A stretch of DNA of 64,000 nt from Leadbetterella byssophila DSM 17132 (GCF_000166395.1 NC_014655.1:3995654-4059653), one strand, 5' to 3'. Counted from the stretch's first letter, positions 8,079 to 17,855 are shown. Notes: generated by a model not told the origin, from the letters alone. Program-made: numbers and translations.

Positions 8079-10507
8079 CCTGCAGAAGCCCTTCTTTTTT
8101 CATCCTCTGAGGCTGAAGTTCGATTCTGGTTTTTAATATTTTGGTTACCGAAAGAATAGCTTAATGACAGGGCAACTCTTCTTGCATTCCATCTATTAGA
8201 GATGTGAAGATCAATATTGTCACTTTGTACATATCCTCTGTAAAAGGAAGTTAGGAAGGTATCTGAAACGTTTAACTTTAGCTTGATCTTACCAAAATTC
8301 TTCTGGAGTCCCGGATTAAGTGCATGCTGTGCATGTGATTGGCGGTAAATTCCGTACGCACTTGGGGTGTTATACCAATAATTTAGTTCAAGTGTCCATT
8401 TTTTAGGCAAGGTAAATGTTTGAGTAGTGCGGAACCCTGCACTGTATGCACTATTATTTAAGGTAGTTCCGGCTAAGTTATTATCTGTATAACTATCGTG
8501 AAATATGTGGAAACTATTTTGGCTTGACCACCAATTGTTGAATTTGATGGGTAAAGAAAGAATAAATGCCCAGTTTTCACCCCTGGCTATATTTTGTTTT
8601 TGGGAAATACTTATATCCCCATCTAATGTAACTACTTCACTAATGAGTCCGCGTGATCTAGAGTATTCCAAAGTTGCAAAGTATTGGTCCTTAAAGGTAT
8701 AAGTGAGTTCGTTCATATCTGTAAATTGAGGATTCAGATTTGGATTCCCTTTTACATAGAAGTATGGATCTAAGTAGAAGATAAAGGGGTTGAGTGTTCC
8801 ATAGTTTGGCCGGTCTATGCGTTTACTATAAGCATATTTAATTTGGTGTTTCTCTGCAATCTTATAGTTTACAAATCCAGTAGGGAAGAGATTAAAATAG
8901 TCCCTTGTATTGCGCTGGCCCAGAGTAATTGAATGGCCATCTGAATGGGTATATTCACCCCGTAAACCAGCTTGTAAGGTCCATCTAACGAAAGTATATC
9001 CTGAGCTGAGGTAAACTGCATGGATATTCTCCTTATAGCGGAAGTGGTTCGATTGGTTCGGATTTTTAATCCATATTCCATTCTTAAAGTCTTCATACGT
9101 GAAATCATTGTTTGTGGATACGGATGTTGATTTTGCGCCAAAATCAAGTTTTAATTTGTTTTCAAATGGTAGGGTAATATCAAGTTTTGCTGTGAAGATG
9201 TTTGTGTTATTGGGCTGAATTACCCATTGTCTTGTTAGAGAATCTCCCCCTGAATAATAGTAATTATTGTTAAACACTTGATCAGATCTATTTTCAAAAA
9301 GACTGTAATCGAGGTCTGCCGAGACTTCTTTTTCTCCATTTTTGTGCCTTAGATTAGCATTAATAGAATACATGTCTGTACCCATAGTTCTATTACTGTT
9401 GGGTTTCAGTGTTGTAAGTGAAGGTTCCCCTGCCTGAATTTCATTCACTAAACTTATACCTTGACTTGACATTTCCCCCCCCAATAGATTGATATCTCCT
9501 CTTAATCCTATAGTTAATTTATTAGTGAAGTTGTAGTCTGCCCCTAGTCTGCCAATATAGTTTTTTACACTTCCGAACCTTTCTGTATATTGGTCGAAAC
9601 TCGTTTTACCATTCGTATTTGTAACGCTTCTGATAAAGTGGTTATCGTTATAAAAATTATTCAATCCTAGCCCTAGATTACTGTAGATATTCCACTTTTC
9701 AGTTCGGTGGTTAATGTTTAAATCAACATTTCCGCGATGTAAGTTTGATACAGATTGAGATAATATACCTTTGCCCAAGTTCATGCTTAAAGTCCCATTG
9801 GTGCCGTAATTTTGGTTCTTTTTTAGACGTATATTTATGATGCCTGCATTTCCAGCAGCATCATATTTTGAGGATGGGCTTGTGATGACTTCTATAGAGG
9901 CAATTTGGTCTGAGCTCAAGTTGCTTAGATACTGAGAGAGTGCCTCTCCGGTCATTTGTGCTACTCTGCCATCGATCATGACGATTACTCCTGATTTATT
10001 TCGAATTCTAATTTGATCAGACTGTCTATCTATCATAACCCCAGGTACCTTTTCTAAGATTTCCAAGGCGGAGCTTCCACTGGCTGAAATACTGCTCTCT
10101 ACATTAATCACCATCTTGTCCAAGTGCTGTTCTATAAATGGTTTTCGGGCAGTAACCTGCACTCCAGAGAGTGCAAGGGCTCTGTCATTTAATTGGATAT
10201 GGTCCAAAGCTATCTGAGGATTTTCAGAACTTAGCATGAAGCTGGGGCTGGAATAGTCTGAATAGCCTACTGCTGTCACTTTGATATAGTAATTGCCATA
10301 TCCTGCATCTTCAATACTAAACTTGGCTTCCTCATCAGCTGCCACTGCTTTCTTAAATACGCTGTCGGCTACTGCATACAAAAAGACGTTGGCGAAGGGG
10401 ATTTTTGATCCTTGGGAATCGTGGATTACTCCGGTAATCCGGGTGTTGTTGCTTTGAGCCATGGCCATACCTCCGGCCATGCAAAGCATTGCTAGCATAG
10501 TTTTCAT
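8075..10507 (-). CDS. Outer-membrane beta-barrel receptor with carboxypeptidase-regulatory domain
   Basis: An 810-residue outer-membrane protein. A signal peptide (MKTMLAMLCMAGGMAMAQ) is followed by a carboxypeptidase-D regulatory-like domain (about residues 25-105), a plug-like part with GVMIDRQSDQIRIRNKSG and VIDGR-type motifs (about 120-235), and a long beta-barrel (OMP_b-brl_3 type) with alternating aromatic strands. It resembles TonB-dependent receptors of Bacteroidota but has no obvious SusD partner. The substrate is unknown. It lies 103 bp downstream of the sigma/DUF4097 operon, with an inverted repeat in that gap, so it may be co-regulated or separate. Confidence 0.87.
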   Translation of the reverse strand: MKTMLAMLCMAGGMAMAQSNNTRITGVIHDSQGSKIPFANVFLYAVADSVFKKAVAADEEAKFSIEDAGYGNYYIKVTAVGYSDYSSPSFMLSSENPQIALDHIQLNDRALALSGVQVTARKPFIEQHLDKMVINVESSISASGSSALEILEKVPGVMIDRQSDQIRIRNKSGVIVMIDGRVAQMTGEALSQYLSNLSSDQIASIEVITSPSSKYDAAGNAGIINIRLKKNQNYGTNGTLSMNLGKGILSQSVSNLHRGNVDLNINHRTEKWNIYSNLGLGLNNFYNDNHFIRSVTNTNGKTSFDQYTERFGSVKNYIGRLGADYNFTNKLTIGLRGDINLLGGEMSSQGISLVNEIQAGEPSLTTLKPNSNRTMGTDMYSINANLRHKNGEKEVSADLDYSLFENRSDQVFNNNYYYSGGDSLTRQWVIQPNNTNIFTAKLDITLPFENKLKLDFGAKSTSVSTNNDFTYEDFKNGIWIKNPNQSNHFRYKENIHAVYLSSGYTFVRWTLQAGLRGEYTHSDGHSITLGQRNTRDYFNLFPTGFVNYKIAEKHQIKYAYSKRIDRPNYGTLNPFIFYLDPYFYVKGNPNLNPQFTDMNELTYTFKDQYFATLEYSRSRGLISEVVTLDGDISISQKQNIARGENWAFILSLPIKFNNWWSSQNSFHIFHDSYTDNNLAGTTLNNSAYSAGFRTTQTFTLPKKWTLELNYWYNTPSAYGIYRQSHAQHALNPGLQKNFGKIKLKLNVSDTFLTSFYRGYVQSDNIDLHISNRWNARRVALSLSYSFGNQNIKNQNRTSASEDEKRRASAG

Positions 10508-10563
10508 TTTTAAAGTAATAGCTTTTTCATATTCCGACTATTCGCCGGATGTGGTTGCAATAT

Positions 10564-10582
10564 AGTACTGATTTTCAGTACT
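10564..10582. repeat. 19-bp inverted repeat upstream of receptor gene
   Basis: AGTACTGA (10564-10571), TTT, then TCAGTACT (10575-10582) form a perfect 8-bp inverted repeat in the gap between the DUF4097 gene and the receptor gene. It has no T-tract, so an operator is as likely as a processing hairpin. Confidence 0.45.
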
Positions 10583-10610
10583 CTTGTGTTAAAAATTCTT
10601 AAGGTGGGCT

Positions 10611-11381
10611 TTATTTGTTGCGTTTGATATAGATGTTCCCATTTACCGTTTTGAGCATCATTTCCGGACCGCCCTGGTTTATTGTTGAAGTTACCCATTT
10701 AGAGGTTTCTAGGCGGGTCATGCCTTTCTCTTGTGTTTTACTGAGTGTACTTTCATTTTTTAATGTAAAATCGCTGTAAATGTTACCGTGATCTGATCTG
10801 GCTTTTAGGTTGGCTTTTATAGTGGCGGGAAAGCTGAGGTCTATGTTTCCATTTAAAGTGGAAAAAGCCATAGGTGTTCCTTGCTTTACCTGTAAGAAAG
10901 TAGCATGAATCTTGCCGTTGATCGTGCTTGCGACGGCAGATCCTGAGACATTGTTCATGATTATCTTGCCGTTCACGTTTGTAAGTTCGAAATCACCACT
11001 GATATTTTCTACGACAATATTTCCATTATGTACGGTTTTCAACAGAAAGTGACCCTCATTAGGAGCATGAATCACTATTTTACTTGGCTTTAGAGAAGAG
11101 CCCTGATCAATAATGATGTGATTGTTTTTCTCAACTATAGAGAGATGTTCATCATCCGGAGAAATGCGCCTCATCCCTTCTTTTGGAGGGGCTGGAGGTG
11201 CGGGGTTGTGCTTAATTACTTCTACTCGCACATTCTTTCCGGCATGTTTAGTGAGGTGAATATCACCGGCAAAAAGACTTACTTCCAATGTATATGGCTT
11301 AGTGGGCTGACTAAGTTCCACCTCGATTTGAGCATGTACTTGTGCCCAGGAGAAAAGTAATAGGTAGATTAAGCGTTGCAT
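10611..11381 (-). CDS. DUF4097 family exported protein (second copy)
   Basis: A 256-residue protein with a signal peptide (MQRLIYLLLFSWAQVHAQ) and a DUF4097-type right-handed beta-helix made of repeating short strands with NGNI / NGKI turns (for example VHNGNIVVENI, NVNGKIIMNNV, TLNGNIDLSF). The frame extends to 11414, but 11381 gives a clean signal peptide and begins 1 bp after the stop of the upstream paralogue. Its role, probably in the periplasm or at the cell surface, is unknown. It is the fourth gene of the sigma-factor operon. Confidence 0.8.
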   Translation of the reverse strand: MQRLIYLLLFSWAQVHAQIEVELSQPTKPYTLEVSLFAGDIHLTKHAGKNVRVEVIKHNPAPPAPPKEGMRRISPDDEHLSIVEKNNHIIIDQGSSLKPSKIVIHAPNEGHFLLKTVHNGNIVVENISGDFELTNVNGKIIMNNVSGSAVASTINGKIHATFLQVKQGTPMAFSTLNGNIDLSFPATIKANLKARSDHGNIYSDFTLKNESTLSKTQEKGMTRLETSKWVTSTINQGGPEMMLKTVNGNIYIKRNK

Positions 11382-11382
11382 T

Positions 11383-12186
11383 TTATATTTTTTTTTGGAT
11401 ATAAATACTGCCATTCATGGTTTCAAATTTCATGTGGCATTCCCCTTTTCCCAGAGTAATGTGGGTTTCTGAATTAAGTTTGGAGCGGCCTGATTCCTTT
11501 CCTTTGTCCGGAATGACTGCTTGAGTTCTTCCCATCTCTTCTTCACTAAAATCAGTATAGTAATGACCATTCATAGTCTTTAATTGAATATTCGCAGAGG
11601 TCTCAGCGGGGCATGACACATGTATGGATCCATTTAAGGTCTTACATACTGAACCATTAAGATGGTTAGAGGCGTAGGTAATATTGATCTCTCCATTGAT
11701 GGTTTGAAGATCAGAGGGCATTTTAACTTCTGTAGCCCGGATAGAACCGTTGATGTTTCTGGCATGTATAGTTCCGTTTACTCTTGCCACTTCTATATCT
11801 CCACTATTGATAGTAGAAAGTTTGAGATGTATATCATGCGGTACTTTGATGCTGTATTTCAGATGAATGTTTTGTTGGCTCTTATTCCTAGATCCATTAC
11901 GTGAATCATACGGGGTTTTGGTAAAGACTTGTACTACATTATCTTTCTTTTCTATGCCTAACTCGAAAGGCTCCTTGTCGTTAGTAATACCGGTAATTTC
12001 TTTATCCACAGTGATAAGGATCTTATTTCCAGCGTACCCCTCGACTTTTATGGATCCTAAAATATTATAAACTTCAAGGGTCATTTCACTGCCTGTCACA
12101 TCTACTTCTTTGTAAATCTGCTCGTTTACTTTTTGAGCAAAGAGCGACTGTGCTCCTAGGAAAAGGAGTAATAATAGCTTCTTCAT
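11383..12186 (-). CDS. DUF4097 family exported protein (first copy)
   Basis: A 267-residue paralogue of the next gene. It has a signal peptide ending in SLFAQ and a beta-helix built from repeats with NGTI, NGSI and NGEI turns at regular spacing, as in DUF4097 adhesin-like proteins. The tandem arrangement with 1 bp between them points to duplication. It lies 11 bp downstream of the HEAT anti-sigma-like gene, so it is probably co-transcribed with the sigma factor and may be a structural or sensory target of that envelope system; this is inference. Confidence 0.82.
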   Translation of the reverse strand: MKKLLLLLFLGAQSLFAQKVNEQIYKEVDVTGSEMTLEVYNILGSIKVEGYAGNKILITVDKEITGITNDKEPFELGIEKKDNVVQVFTKTPYDSRNGSRNKSQQNIHLKYSIKVPHDIHLKLSTINSGDIEVARVNGTIHARNINGSIRATEVKMPSDLQTINGEINITYASNHLNGSVCKTLNGSIHVSCPAETSANIQLKTMNGHYYTDFSEEEMGRTQAVIPDKGKESGRSKLNSETHITLGKGECHMKFETMNGSIYIQKKI

Positions 12187-12197
12187 TTTTGTGTTAA

Positions 12198-12950
12198 TTA
12201 TATGAGTATCTGTTGAATCGTTTTTTCTACTTTATCTTTAACCGTACTGTCTAGACCTTCTTGCTTTAGTATACTTTTCAAAGGTTTTACAGAGCTTTTT
12301 TCTTGTAGGTTCAGCATCACATCCGCCATAGCCGACTGTAAAATAGGAGATTCCTGGCTTACTATGGATTTAACCAGACCTTGACGTACTTTTGGATGAT
12401 CTGCAAAGCCTATAAGGGCTTCCAAAGTCATTAGTCGGACATTATCATTCGGATCATTATTTAAGGTGCTAAGAAGGGCATCAATAACCTTGTCATTCGC
12501 GTCAGGGATTTCAGTACTCATATTCACCGCTCTTATCCTTTCCGTGGCAGAGGGATTCTCTATTAGTGTCAGTACCATTTCTTGCTTTAGACTGGTGACC
12601 TCTTCTTCTACTTTTGCTATTTCATTATTTTGGTTTTCATTTAATAGCCAACCTCCAGCTAAACCGATTAGAATCAGTAGGAAAGTGTAGGCCAAGCGCA
12701 TTTTGGGTTGTTTGTTCCAAAGACCTGACCAAGAGAATCTGGGTTTTTCAGCTTGTTTGTATCCCTCTAACGCATGTTTGAATCGAGATTTATCCATTTG
12801 GGGTATGGTGATGAGCTTTAGACTGTCCCAAAGGGCCTTCGTTTCCTCACATTCACGGGCAAATTCCGGATCCGTAGAAAGCTTCTGTTCCACTTCTGCT
12901 CTCTCTGCTTCATTCAGCTCTCCATTCAGGTAGTCAATTAGCTTGTTCAT
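12198..12950 (-). CDS. Anti-sigma-like membrane protein with HEAT repeats
   Basis: A 250-residue single-pass membrane protein. Residues 1-60 form a helical region (LIDYLNGELNEAERAEVEQKL) like anti-sigma N-terminal domains but without the zinc HxxxCxxC motif. One membrane helix lies near residues 86-105. The C-terminal part (about 130-250) shows HEAT-like helical repeats (NDNVRLMTLEALIGFADHPKVRQGL). The start overlaps the upstream sigma gene by 4 bp (ATGA). It probably holds the sigma factor at the membrane and senses through the periplasmic HEAT part. Confidence 0.78.
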   Translation of the reverse strand: MNKLIDYLNGELNEAERAEVEQKLSTDPEFARECEETKALWDSLKLITIPQMDKSRFKHALEGYKQAEKPRFSWSGLWNKQPKMRLAYTFLLILIGLAGGWLLNENQNNEIAKVEEEVTSLKQEMVLTLIENPSATERIRAVNMSTEIPDANDKVIDALLSTLNNDPNDNVRLMTLEALIGFADHPKVRQGLVKSIVSQESPILQSAMADVMLNLQEKSSVKPLKSILKQEGLDSTVKDKVEKTIQQILI

Positions 12951-13468
12951 TCCGATAATTTTAAATATATGGTCTTCAACTGAGCTATGGCTCTGTGGAT
13001 TCTAACCCTCACATTCGCCTCAGAAATCTCCAAAATCCTGGCTATTTCAGAGTAGGCTAGTTCTTGATACCTACTTAGTATTAGAATCTCTCTTTGCTCT
13101 TCACTCAATTTATTTAATGCTATTTCTAAGAGTCTGACTTGGTCCTCCTTTTCATCGCTTGTAGTATCGTATGGCTCTGCTGGTACTTCAATTTTTCGTG
13201 TTTTTGCCTTAAAATAGTCGTTCATAACATTCCTGGCCAAGTGATACATCCACGTTTTGAATTCCCCTTCTCCTTTGTACGTGTGCCTGTATTTGATCAT
13301 CCTCAAGAAAACATTTTGAACCATGTCCTCGCTGTTTTCTCTGTCAGTGGTCATACGATAAATAAAGCTGAACAAAGACTGATAATGCCTTTCAAAAAGT
13401 AGGCCCATATGATCAAGACTTCCCGCCTTGACTTTAAGCATTAAAGCGTTATCAGTTAAAGAGTTCAA
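12947..13468 (-). CDS. ECF sigma-70 family RNA polymerase sigma factor
   Basis: An extracytoplasmic-function sigma factor of about 173 residues. Region 2 is recognised by DMVQNVFLRMIKYRHTYKGEGEFKTW (core and -10 binding), and region 4 by REILILSRYQELAYSEIARIL followed by a helix-turn-helix. The longest frame begins at a TTG (13531) that abuts the T-tract of the upstream terminator. Family members begin near S/T-DN-x-LM, so the TTG at 13468 (two codons before LTDNALM) was chosen; an ATG at 13441 is the alternative. It likely drives its own operon with the anti-sigma-like and DUF4097 genes. Confidence 0.85.
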   Translation of the reverse strand: MNSLTDNALMLKVKAGSLDHMGLLFERHYQSLFSFIYRMTTDRENSEDMVQNVFLRMIKYRHTYKGEGEFKTWMYHLARNVMNDYFKAKTRKIEVPAEPYDTTSDEKEDQVRLLEIALNKLSEEQREILILSRYQELAYSEIARILEISEANVRVRIHRAIAQLKTIYLKLSE

Positions 13469-13530
13469 TAGCTTTTCAGACTGTTTGCATAGTAAACTTC
13501 CATTCTTCGGATTTGTTACAAATATTTTCA

Positions 13531-13557
13531 AAAAAAAAGCAAGTCTTAGGACTTGCT
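13531..13557 (-). terminator. Rho-independent terminator after copper operon
   Basis: On the minus strand an 8-bp stem (AGCAAGTC 13538-13545 with GACTTGCT 13550-13557, loop of 4) is followed by eight Ts (13538-13531). It overlaps the stop codon of the HMA gene and insulates the sigma operon. Confidence 0.75.
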
Positions 13558-13746
13558 CTCGATTTTTTGTGCTTGATAACCTATTTTCTTTAAGGCTCTT
13601 ACAATGCTTTCTTCGTCTCCGCCTTCTACGGTGAGAATCTTATCGGGATTCTCTGTATCCACATCCCATTTTTCCACTAAACCGTCTAAAACAGGTTTTA
13701 CTTTTGCTACACATGAGGAGCAATTGATACTAGTCTTGAATTTCAT
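13546..13746 (-). CDS. Heavy-metal-associated domain protein, CopZ-like
   Basis: A 66-residue single HMA domain with the metal motif NCSSC near residues 8-12 in the first loop and the closing helix-strand [16 protein letters not shown]. It probably carries Cu(I) in the cytoplasm to the copper ATPase. Its start overlaps the end of copA by 4 bp (ATGA), so the two are coupled. The usual methionine before the first cysteine region is replaced, but the CxxC is intact. Followed at once by a terminator. Confidence 0.85.
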   Translation of the reverse strand: MKFKTSINCSSCVAKVKPVLDGLVEKWDVDTENPDKILTVEGGDEESIVRALKKIGYQAQKIESKS

Positions 13747-16061
13747 CTTAATCTTAAACTGTTTAATACTACACTTATTGAACTAAAGGCCATGGCTCCC
13801 CCTGCCCACATGGGATCTAGAAGGAACTCAGGATAAAAGATCCCGGCCGCAATTGGAATTCCTATTACATTATAAATAAACGCCCAAAACAGGTTCTGTT
13901 TGATAGCTCTTCCTGTAAGTTTCGAAACCTCTATGGCCTCAGGTATCTTTTGCAGATCTGAAGAAACTATGGTCATCTTCGCCACTTCCATAGCTATATC
14001 ACTGCCTTTGCCCATAGCTATACTCACATCTGCTAAGGCCAGGGCTTGTGAATCATTGATGCCGTCACCTACCATGCCTACTACCTTTCCTTCCGACTGC
14101 AAACGCTTGATAAATTCCCCTTTCAGTTCAGGAAGTACCTGCGCCTTATACTCTTTAATGCCCATTTCATAGGAAACCGCTTTCGCTGTGGCTTCATTGT
14201 CTCCTGTAAGCATATACACTTCAATTCCATCTTTTTGCAAGCGTTCAATAGCTGCTTTTGAGCCACTTTTAATTTTATCTCTAATGCCAATGATAGCTAA
14301 GACCCGGGTATCATCAGCAAAGAACACGACTGTTTGTGCAAGATCCAGATGAGATTTGAATTGGGCCTTTTGTGTATCCGTTAATTCTACTTTAATCCAT
14401 TCCGGATTACCTACTCTATATCTCTGACCTTCCCAAAAACCTATAATCCCTTGACCACTCACATTTTCCACTTCTAGATTAGACAAGAATCTACCCTCCA
14501 GATGTTTGCAGATAGCATCCGCTAAAGGATGCTCAGATCTTTTCTCTATACTATACAAAAGATCTTTCCATAGTTCAGAGGGTTCTTGTATCCATTGAAT
14601 TCTAGTGACAGAGGGCTGACCTTCTGTAATGGTTCCTGTTTTATCAAGTACCAAGGCATTCATTTTTTGCGTTAGCTCCAAACTCTCTGCATCCTTGATC
14701 AATATTCCTTTTTGGGCTCCTCTACCTACTCCCACCATAATGGCGGTAGGGGTGGCCAAACCTAAAGCACATGGACACGCAATTACTAGGACAGTTACGA
14801 AGGCATTTAAACCTTGGGACCAGTTGCCCATCAATCCCCAAAACACTAGACTTATTACCGCTATACTAATCACAGTAGGAACAAAGACTGAGGCTATTTT
14901 GTCTACCAGTTTTTGAACCGGAGCCTTACTGCCCTGAGCATTTTCCACGGTTTGTATGATTCTTGCCAGTAGGGTTTCTGAGCCTACTTTAGTGGCTTGA
15001 AACTGAAAGCTTCCTTTTTGATTTAAGGTTCCTGCATACACAGAGTCAGCTTTCCCTTTTCGCACTGGGACAGGTTCTCCTGTGATCATACTCTCATCTA
15101 CGTAGGATTCTCCACTTAGAATCTCTCCATCCACCGGAATTTGCTCTCCTGGCTTGACCAGTATAACTTGTCCTTTTTGAACTTGTTGGATAGGGAGTAT
15201 GGAAGTGGTACCGTCTTCTGCGACAATAGTCAGGGTTTTAGGTTGAAGTCCCATCAGTTGTTTGATGGCAGAAGAGGTATTTCCTTTTGCTCTTTCTTCT
15301 AGCCATTTTCCTAATAAAATGAAGGCTATGACTATACCTGCGGCTTCAAAGTACACATGTCCATGTTCTTGAGTGAGGGTGATGATAGTACTATACACAT
15401 AGGCTGTTCCTGTACTTAAGGCCACCAAAGTATCCATATTGGCACTTTTATGGCGAAATTGTTTATAGGCGCCTATAAAGAATTGTCTTCCAAAATAGAA
15501 CAGCATAGGTGTGGCTAAAGCCCACATGATGTAATTGGCATAGGGCATATGCATAAAGAACATGCCTATGACGAAGAGCGGAACAGATAGGATCAGGGCT
15601 CCTAATAATTTCTTCTTTAGGGTAGAGGCTTCAGATTCTTTGATTTGGCTTACATCTTCTTGTTCAATAAGTAAGTCATATCCGGCACTCTGTAAGGCGG
15701 TTTTTAGGTTGGTCGGCTGAATCAATTCAGGTATATATTCCACGGTAGCTTTACCACTTGCATAATTAACCTGGGCCTGAATGACTCCTACCTGATTATT
15801 AAGCGTTGCTTCCGAACTTGATGCGCAAGAGGCACAAGACATCCCCATGACCGGCCAATTTTGAGTGGCAGAGCTCAGTTTGATGCCTACATCTTTGAGA
15901 ATCTGCGCTACAGCTTGAACCACTTCTTCCGGATATTTATCTGCATCAATGCTGATAGAATTATTAGTGATATTAAAATTCTGTAAATCGGGCACCGCAG
16001 AGAGTCTCTGTTTTAGCAGATTCTCGTCGGGAATATGTTGAATTGGAATATCAATTTTCAT
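13743..16061 (-). CDS. copA: Copper-exporting P-type ATPase (P1B-1)
   Basis: A 772-residue Cu(I) ATPase. It has all P1B-1 marks: [10 protein letters not shown] near residue 427, DKTGT near 472 (phosphorylated aspartate), GDGIND, then NLFWAFIYN followed by a proline four residues on, and MAFSS in the last helix. The N-terminus has two HMA-like domains: the first (1-60) has no cysteine at all, while the second carries MSCASC. It pumps copper out of the cytoplasm. The CopZ-like gene overlaps its 3' end. A -7 box lies at 16083-16090. No copper regulator gene is adjacent. Confidence 0.93.
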   Translation of the reverse strand: MKIDIPIQHIPDENLLKQRLSAVPDLQNFNITNNSISIDADKYPEEVVQAVAQILKDVGIKLSSATQNWPVMGMSCASCASSSEATLNNQVGVIQAQVNYASGKATVEYIPELIQPTNLKTALQSAGYDLLIEQEDVSQIKESEASTLKKKLLGALILSVPLFVIGMFFMHMPYANYIMWALATPMLFYFGRQFFIGAYKQFRHKSANMDTLVALSTGTAYVYSTIITLTQEHGHVYFEAAGIVIAFILLGKWLEERAKGNTSSAIKQLMGLQPKTLTIVAEDGTTSILPIQQVQKGQVILVKPGEQIPVDGEILSGESYVDESMITGEPVPVRKGKADSVYAGTLNQKGSFQFQATKVGSETLLARIIQTVENAQGSKAPVQKLVDKIASVFVPTVISIAVISLVFWGLMGNWSQGLNAFVTVLVIACPCALGLATPTAIMVGVGRGAQKGILIKDAESLELTQKMNALVLDKTGTITEGQPSVTRIQWIQEPSELWKDLLYSIEKRSEHPLADAICKHLEGRFLSNLEVENVSGQGIIGFWEGQRYRVGNPEWIKVELTDTQKAQFKSHLDLAQTVVFFADDTRVLAIIGIRDKIKSGSKAAIERLQKDGIEVYMLTGDNEATAKAVSYEMGIKEYKAQVLPELKGEFIKRLQSEGKVVGMVGDGINDSQALALADVSIAMGKGSDIAMEVAKMTIVSSDLQKIPEAIEVSKLTGRAIKQNLFWAFIYNVIGIPIAAGIFYPEFLLDPMWAGGAMAFSSISVVLNSLRLR

Positions 16062-16082
16062 AGGTATTGTGCATTTACTTTA

Positions 16083-16090
16083 CAAAATTA
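16083..16090 (-). promoter_or_regulatory. Putative -7 element for copA
   Basis: The minus strand reads TAATTTTG, an exact match to TAnnTTTG, 22 bp before the copA ATG. No clear -33 element was found at standard spacing. Confidence 0.45.
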
Positions 16091-16151
16091 CTAGCTTGCA
16101 AGAGCACATCCTTTACAGGATTTTTACTTTTACTTGTAGGATTTACAGATT

Positions 16152-16802
16152 ATGTTAAAACTTGAAGCTTACAGCAAGGCCTATTCGGGACATACTATTA
16201 TAGAAAGAAGTGATTTGGAGATTCCTATGGGAATCCATTGGGTGAAAGGACAAAACGGCTCCGGAAAGTCCACCTTGTTTCGAAGCATAGGAGGGATTAT
16301 CCCTTTTGATGGAAATATACTTTGGAAAGAGAAAGATTTGAAGAAGAATCCTGTTGCCTATAGGCTATGTGTGAATTTGGGAGAGGCTGAGCCTTTGTAT
16401 CCGGAATTCTTATCGGGATGGGATATATTAAAGTTTGTAGCTGAAGCAAAACGTGCGGAGGAGGGGCAGTTGTTTGCCTTTGGGGAATTGTTTGGTTCAG
16501 ATCAATATTGGAAGCAGCCTATAGGAACGTATTCCTCGGGCATGACAAAGAAGATTGGGATCATAGCGGCTTTTTTGGGAAGTCCGGAACTGATCTTATT
16601 GGATGAGCCACTAGTCACTTTAGACAAAGTTAGTATTCAGAAACTAGTTGATCTGATCCTGGAAAAATATAAAAAGGAGAGTGTAAGTTTTCTGCTGTCT
16701 TCGCATCAGGATACCGCTTTAGAGGCTTTGCCTATCACCCAATTTTATGAAGTGAAATACGGAAGAATATATGAGCAGAATACTTTATCTGACTTGGGTT
16801 AA
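16152..16802 (+). CDS. ABC transporter ATP-binding protein
   Basis: A 216-residue ABC ATPase with Walker A GQNGSGKST (residues 33-41), signature YSSGMTKK, Walker B LILLDEP and switch histidine SSHQ. The signature SSGM is typical of export-type ATPases such as CcmA/YxlF relatives. Its 3' end overlaps the next gene, a membrane protein, by 32 bp, making a two-gene transporter. The substrate is unknown. It is divergent from copA with about 90 bp between them. Confidence 0.88.
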   Translation: MLKLEAYSKAYSGHTIIERSDLEIPMGIHWVKGQNGSGKSTLFRSIGGIIPFDGNILWKEKDLKKNPVAYRLCVNLGEAEPLYPEFLSGWDILKFVAEAKRAEEGQLFAFGELFGSDQYWKQPIGTYSSGMTKKIGIIAAFLGSPELILLDEPLVTLDKVSIQKLVDLILEKYKKESVSFLLSSHQDTALEALPITQFYEVKYGRIYEQNTLSDLG

Positions 16803-17826
16803 GACCTATTACAGGCAGAATGCCATCTTCGTATTTGTAGTTATCCTGTTAGCTTTTGGTTTATTAAGAGCTAAGGAACACTTAACGCTTATTCATAGCG
16901 CCTTGGAGGATAATGGCGTATTCCTTTTGGCTTGTTTACTATGGATTCTTCATGGCATTAAGGTCATAGCATATGCCAGAAGAGCGTTGTTGTTGAAGGA
17001 GAATGAATTTCTACACCATTTACATCTTTTCACCAGGACGGCGCGTTTACTGAGCTTTTTTGGAGTGATTTTTCAATTGGTTCAACTTACCTTTCTGTAT
17101 AGTGTTGCCATGCTGATTATATCCTATACTGCAGGATATCTGGAAAAGGGTTTGTTAGGTATAGCTGTGCATCTCCTGCTCTGTGCAATAGGTGCATTGG
17201 TCTTAGAGAGTCAGTTGAATCAGTCCAAATCCTTAAATATAGGCAGGGGCCGGAAGGTGCAGTTCCCTATTCCTCAAGTGTTATACTACCCTTATTATTT
17301 ACTAAGTAGACAAACCGTTTTATTATTGGTGTCAAAGGTATTCTCCGGTACGGTATTGATGGTGGTTTGTCTATTATATCCTACTGACGATTATGATATT
17401 CGCTTATTAGGATTGGGAGGATTGATGGGAGCATATAGCCAAAGTGTGATCTTCCAATATTGGTATTTTTTTGAGAGGACCTATTTTGATTTTTACAAAA
17501 ATCTACCATTAAACTTAGGTCAAAGGTATGTAAGGTATTTGATCACGGTGATTATACTGTTGAGCCCGGAAATTATAGTATTGCTCCGAAATTGGCCTAT
17601 AGAATATGCACAGTTTCCGCAGATTATAATGCTCATGATTGGGATAGCTATTGGCCTTTTATTCTACCAAATGTTCAAAGGGAAGGGAGAATTTCAAGGG
17701 ATTTTCTTCTCTGGGGTAGGTTTGGCCATATCCATCATGTTTGATATGCCCATGTACTTATATGGACTTGTAGCAGGGGGTGTCGGATTTCTCCTTTTGA
17801 GAAGATATTATTATGAAGATGAGTAG
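16771..17826 (+). CDS. Multi-pass membrane protein, probable ABC permease partner
   Basis: A 351-residue integral membrane protein with about eight to ten hydrophobic segments and no recognised soluble domain. It starts inside the upstream ABC ATPase gene (32-bp overlap), which makes it the likely permease. The ATG at 16771 is followed by MSRILYLTWVKTYYRQ, a short basic lead before the first helix, so the start looks right. No family was recognised beyond general ABC-2-like architecture. Confidence 0.75.
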   Translation: MSRILYLTWVKTYYRQNAIFVFVVILLAFGLLRAKEHLTLIHSALEDNGVFLLACLLWILHGIKVIAYARRALLLKENEFLHHLHLFTRTARLLSFFGVIFQLVQLTFLYSVAMLIISYTAGYLEKGLLGIAVHLLLCAIGALVLESQLNQSKSLNIGRGRKVQFPIPQVLYYPYYLLSRQTVLLLVSKVFSGTVLMVVCLLYPTDDYDIRLLGLGGLMGAYSQSVIFQYWYFFERTYFDFYKNLPLNLGQRYVRYLITVIILLSPEIIVLLRNWPIEYAQFPQIIMLMIGIAIGLLFYQMFKGKGEFQGIFFSGVGLAISIMFDMPMYLYGLVAGGVGFLLLRRYYYEDE

Positions 17827-17849
17827 TCCCCAACGGATATTGGGGACTA
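17824..17849. terminator. Hairpin between convergent genes
   Basis: A perfect 10-bp stem (17824-17833 with 17840-17849, loop CGGATA) includes the stop codon of the permease-like gene and lies just before the tyrS stop. It lacks a long T-tract, so it may stabilise 3' ends rather than terminate strongly. Confidence 0.5.
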
Positions 17850-17855
17850 GCTTAT

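Noticed and set aside
10510..10698. 62-codon frame between DUF4097 and receptor genes
   Set aside because: It overlaps the end of the DUF4097 gene out of frame and covers the inverted repeat; no protein-like features.
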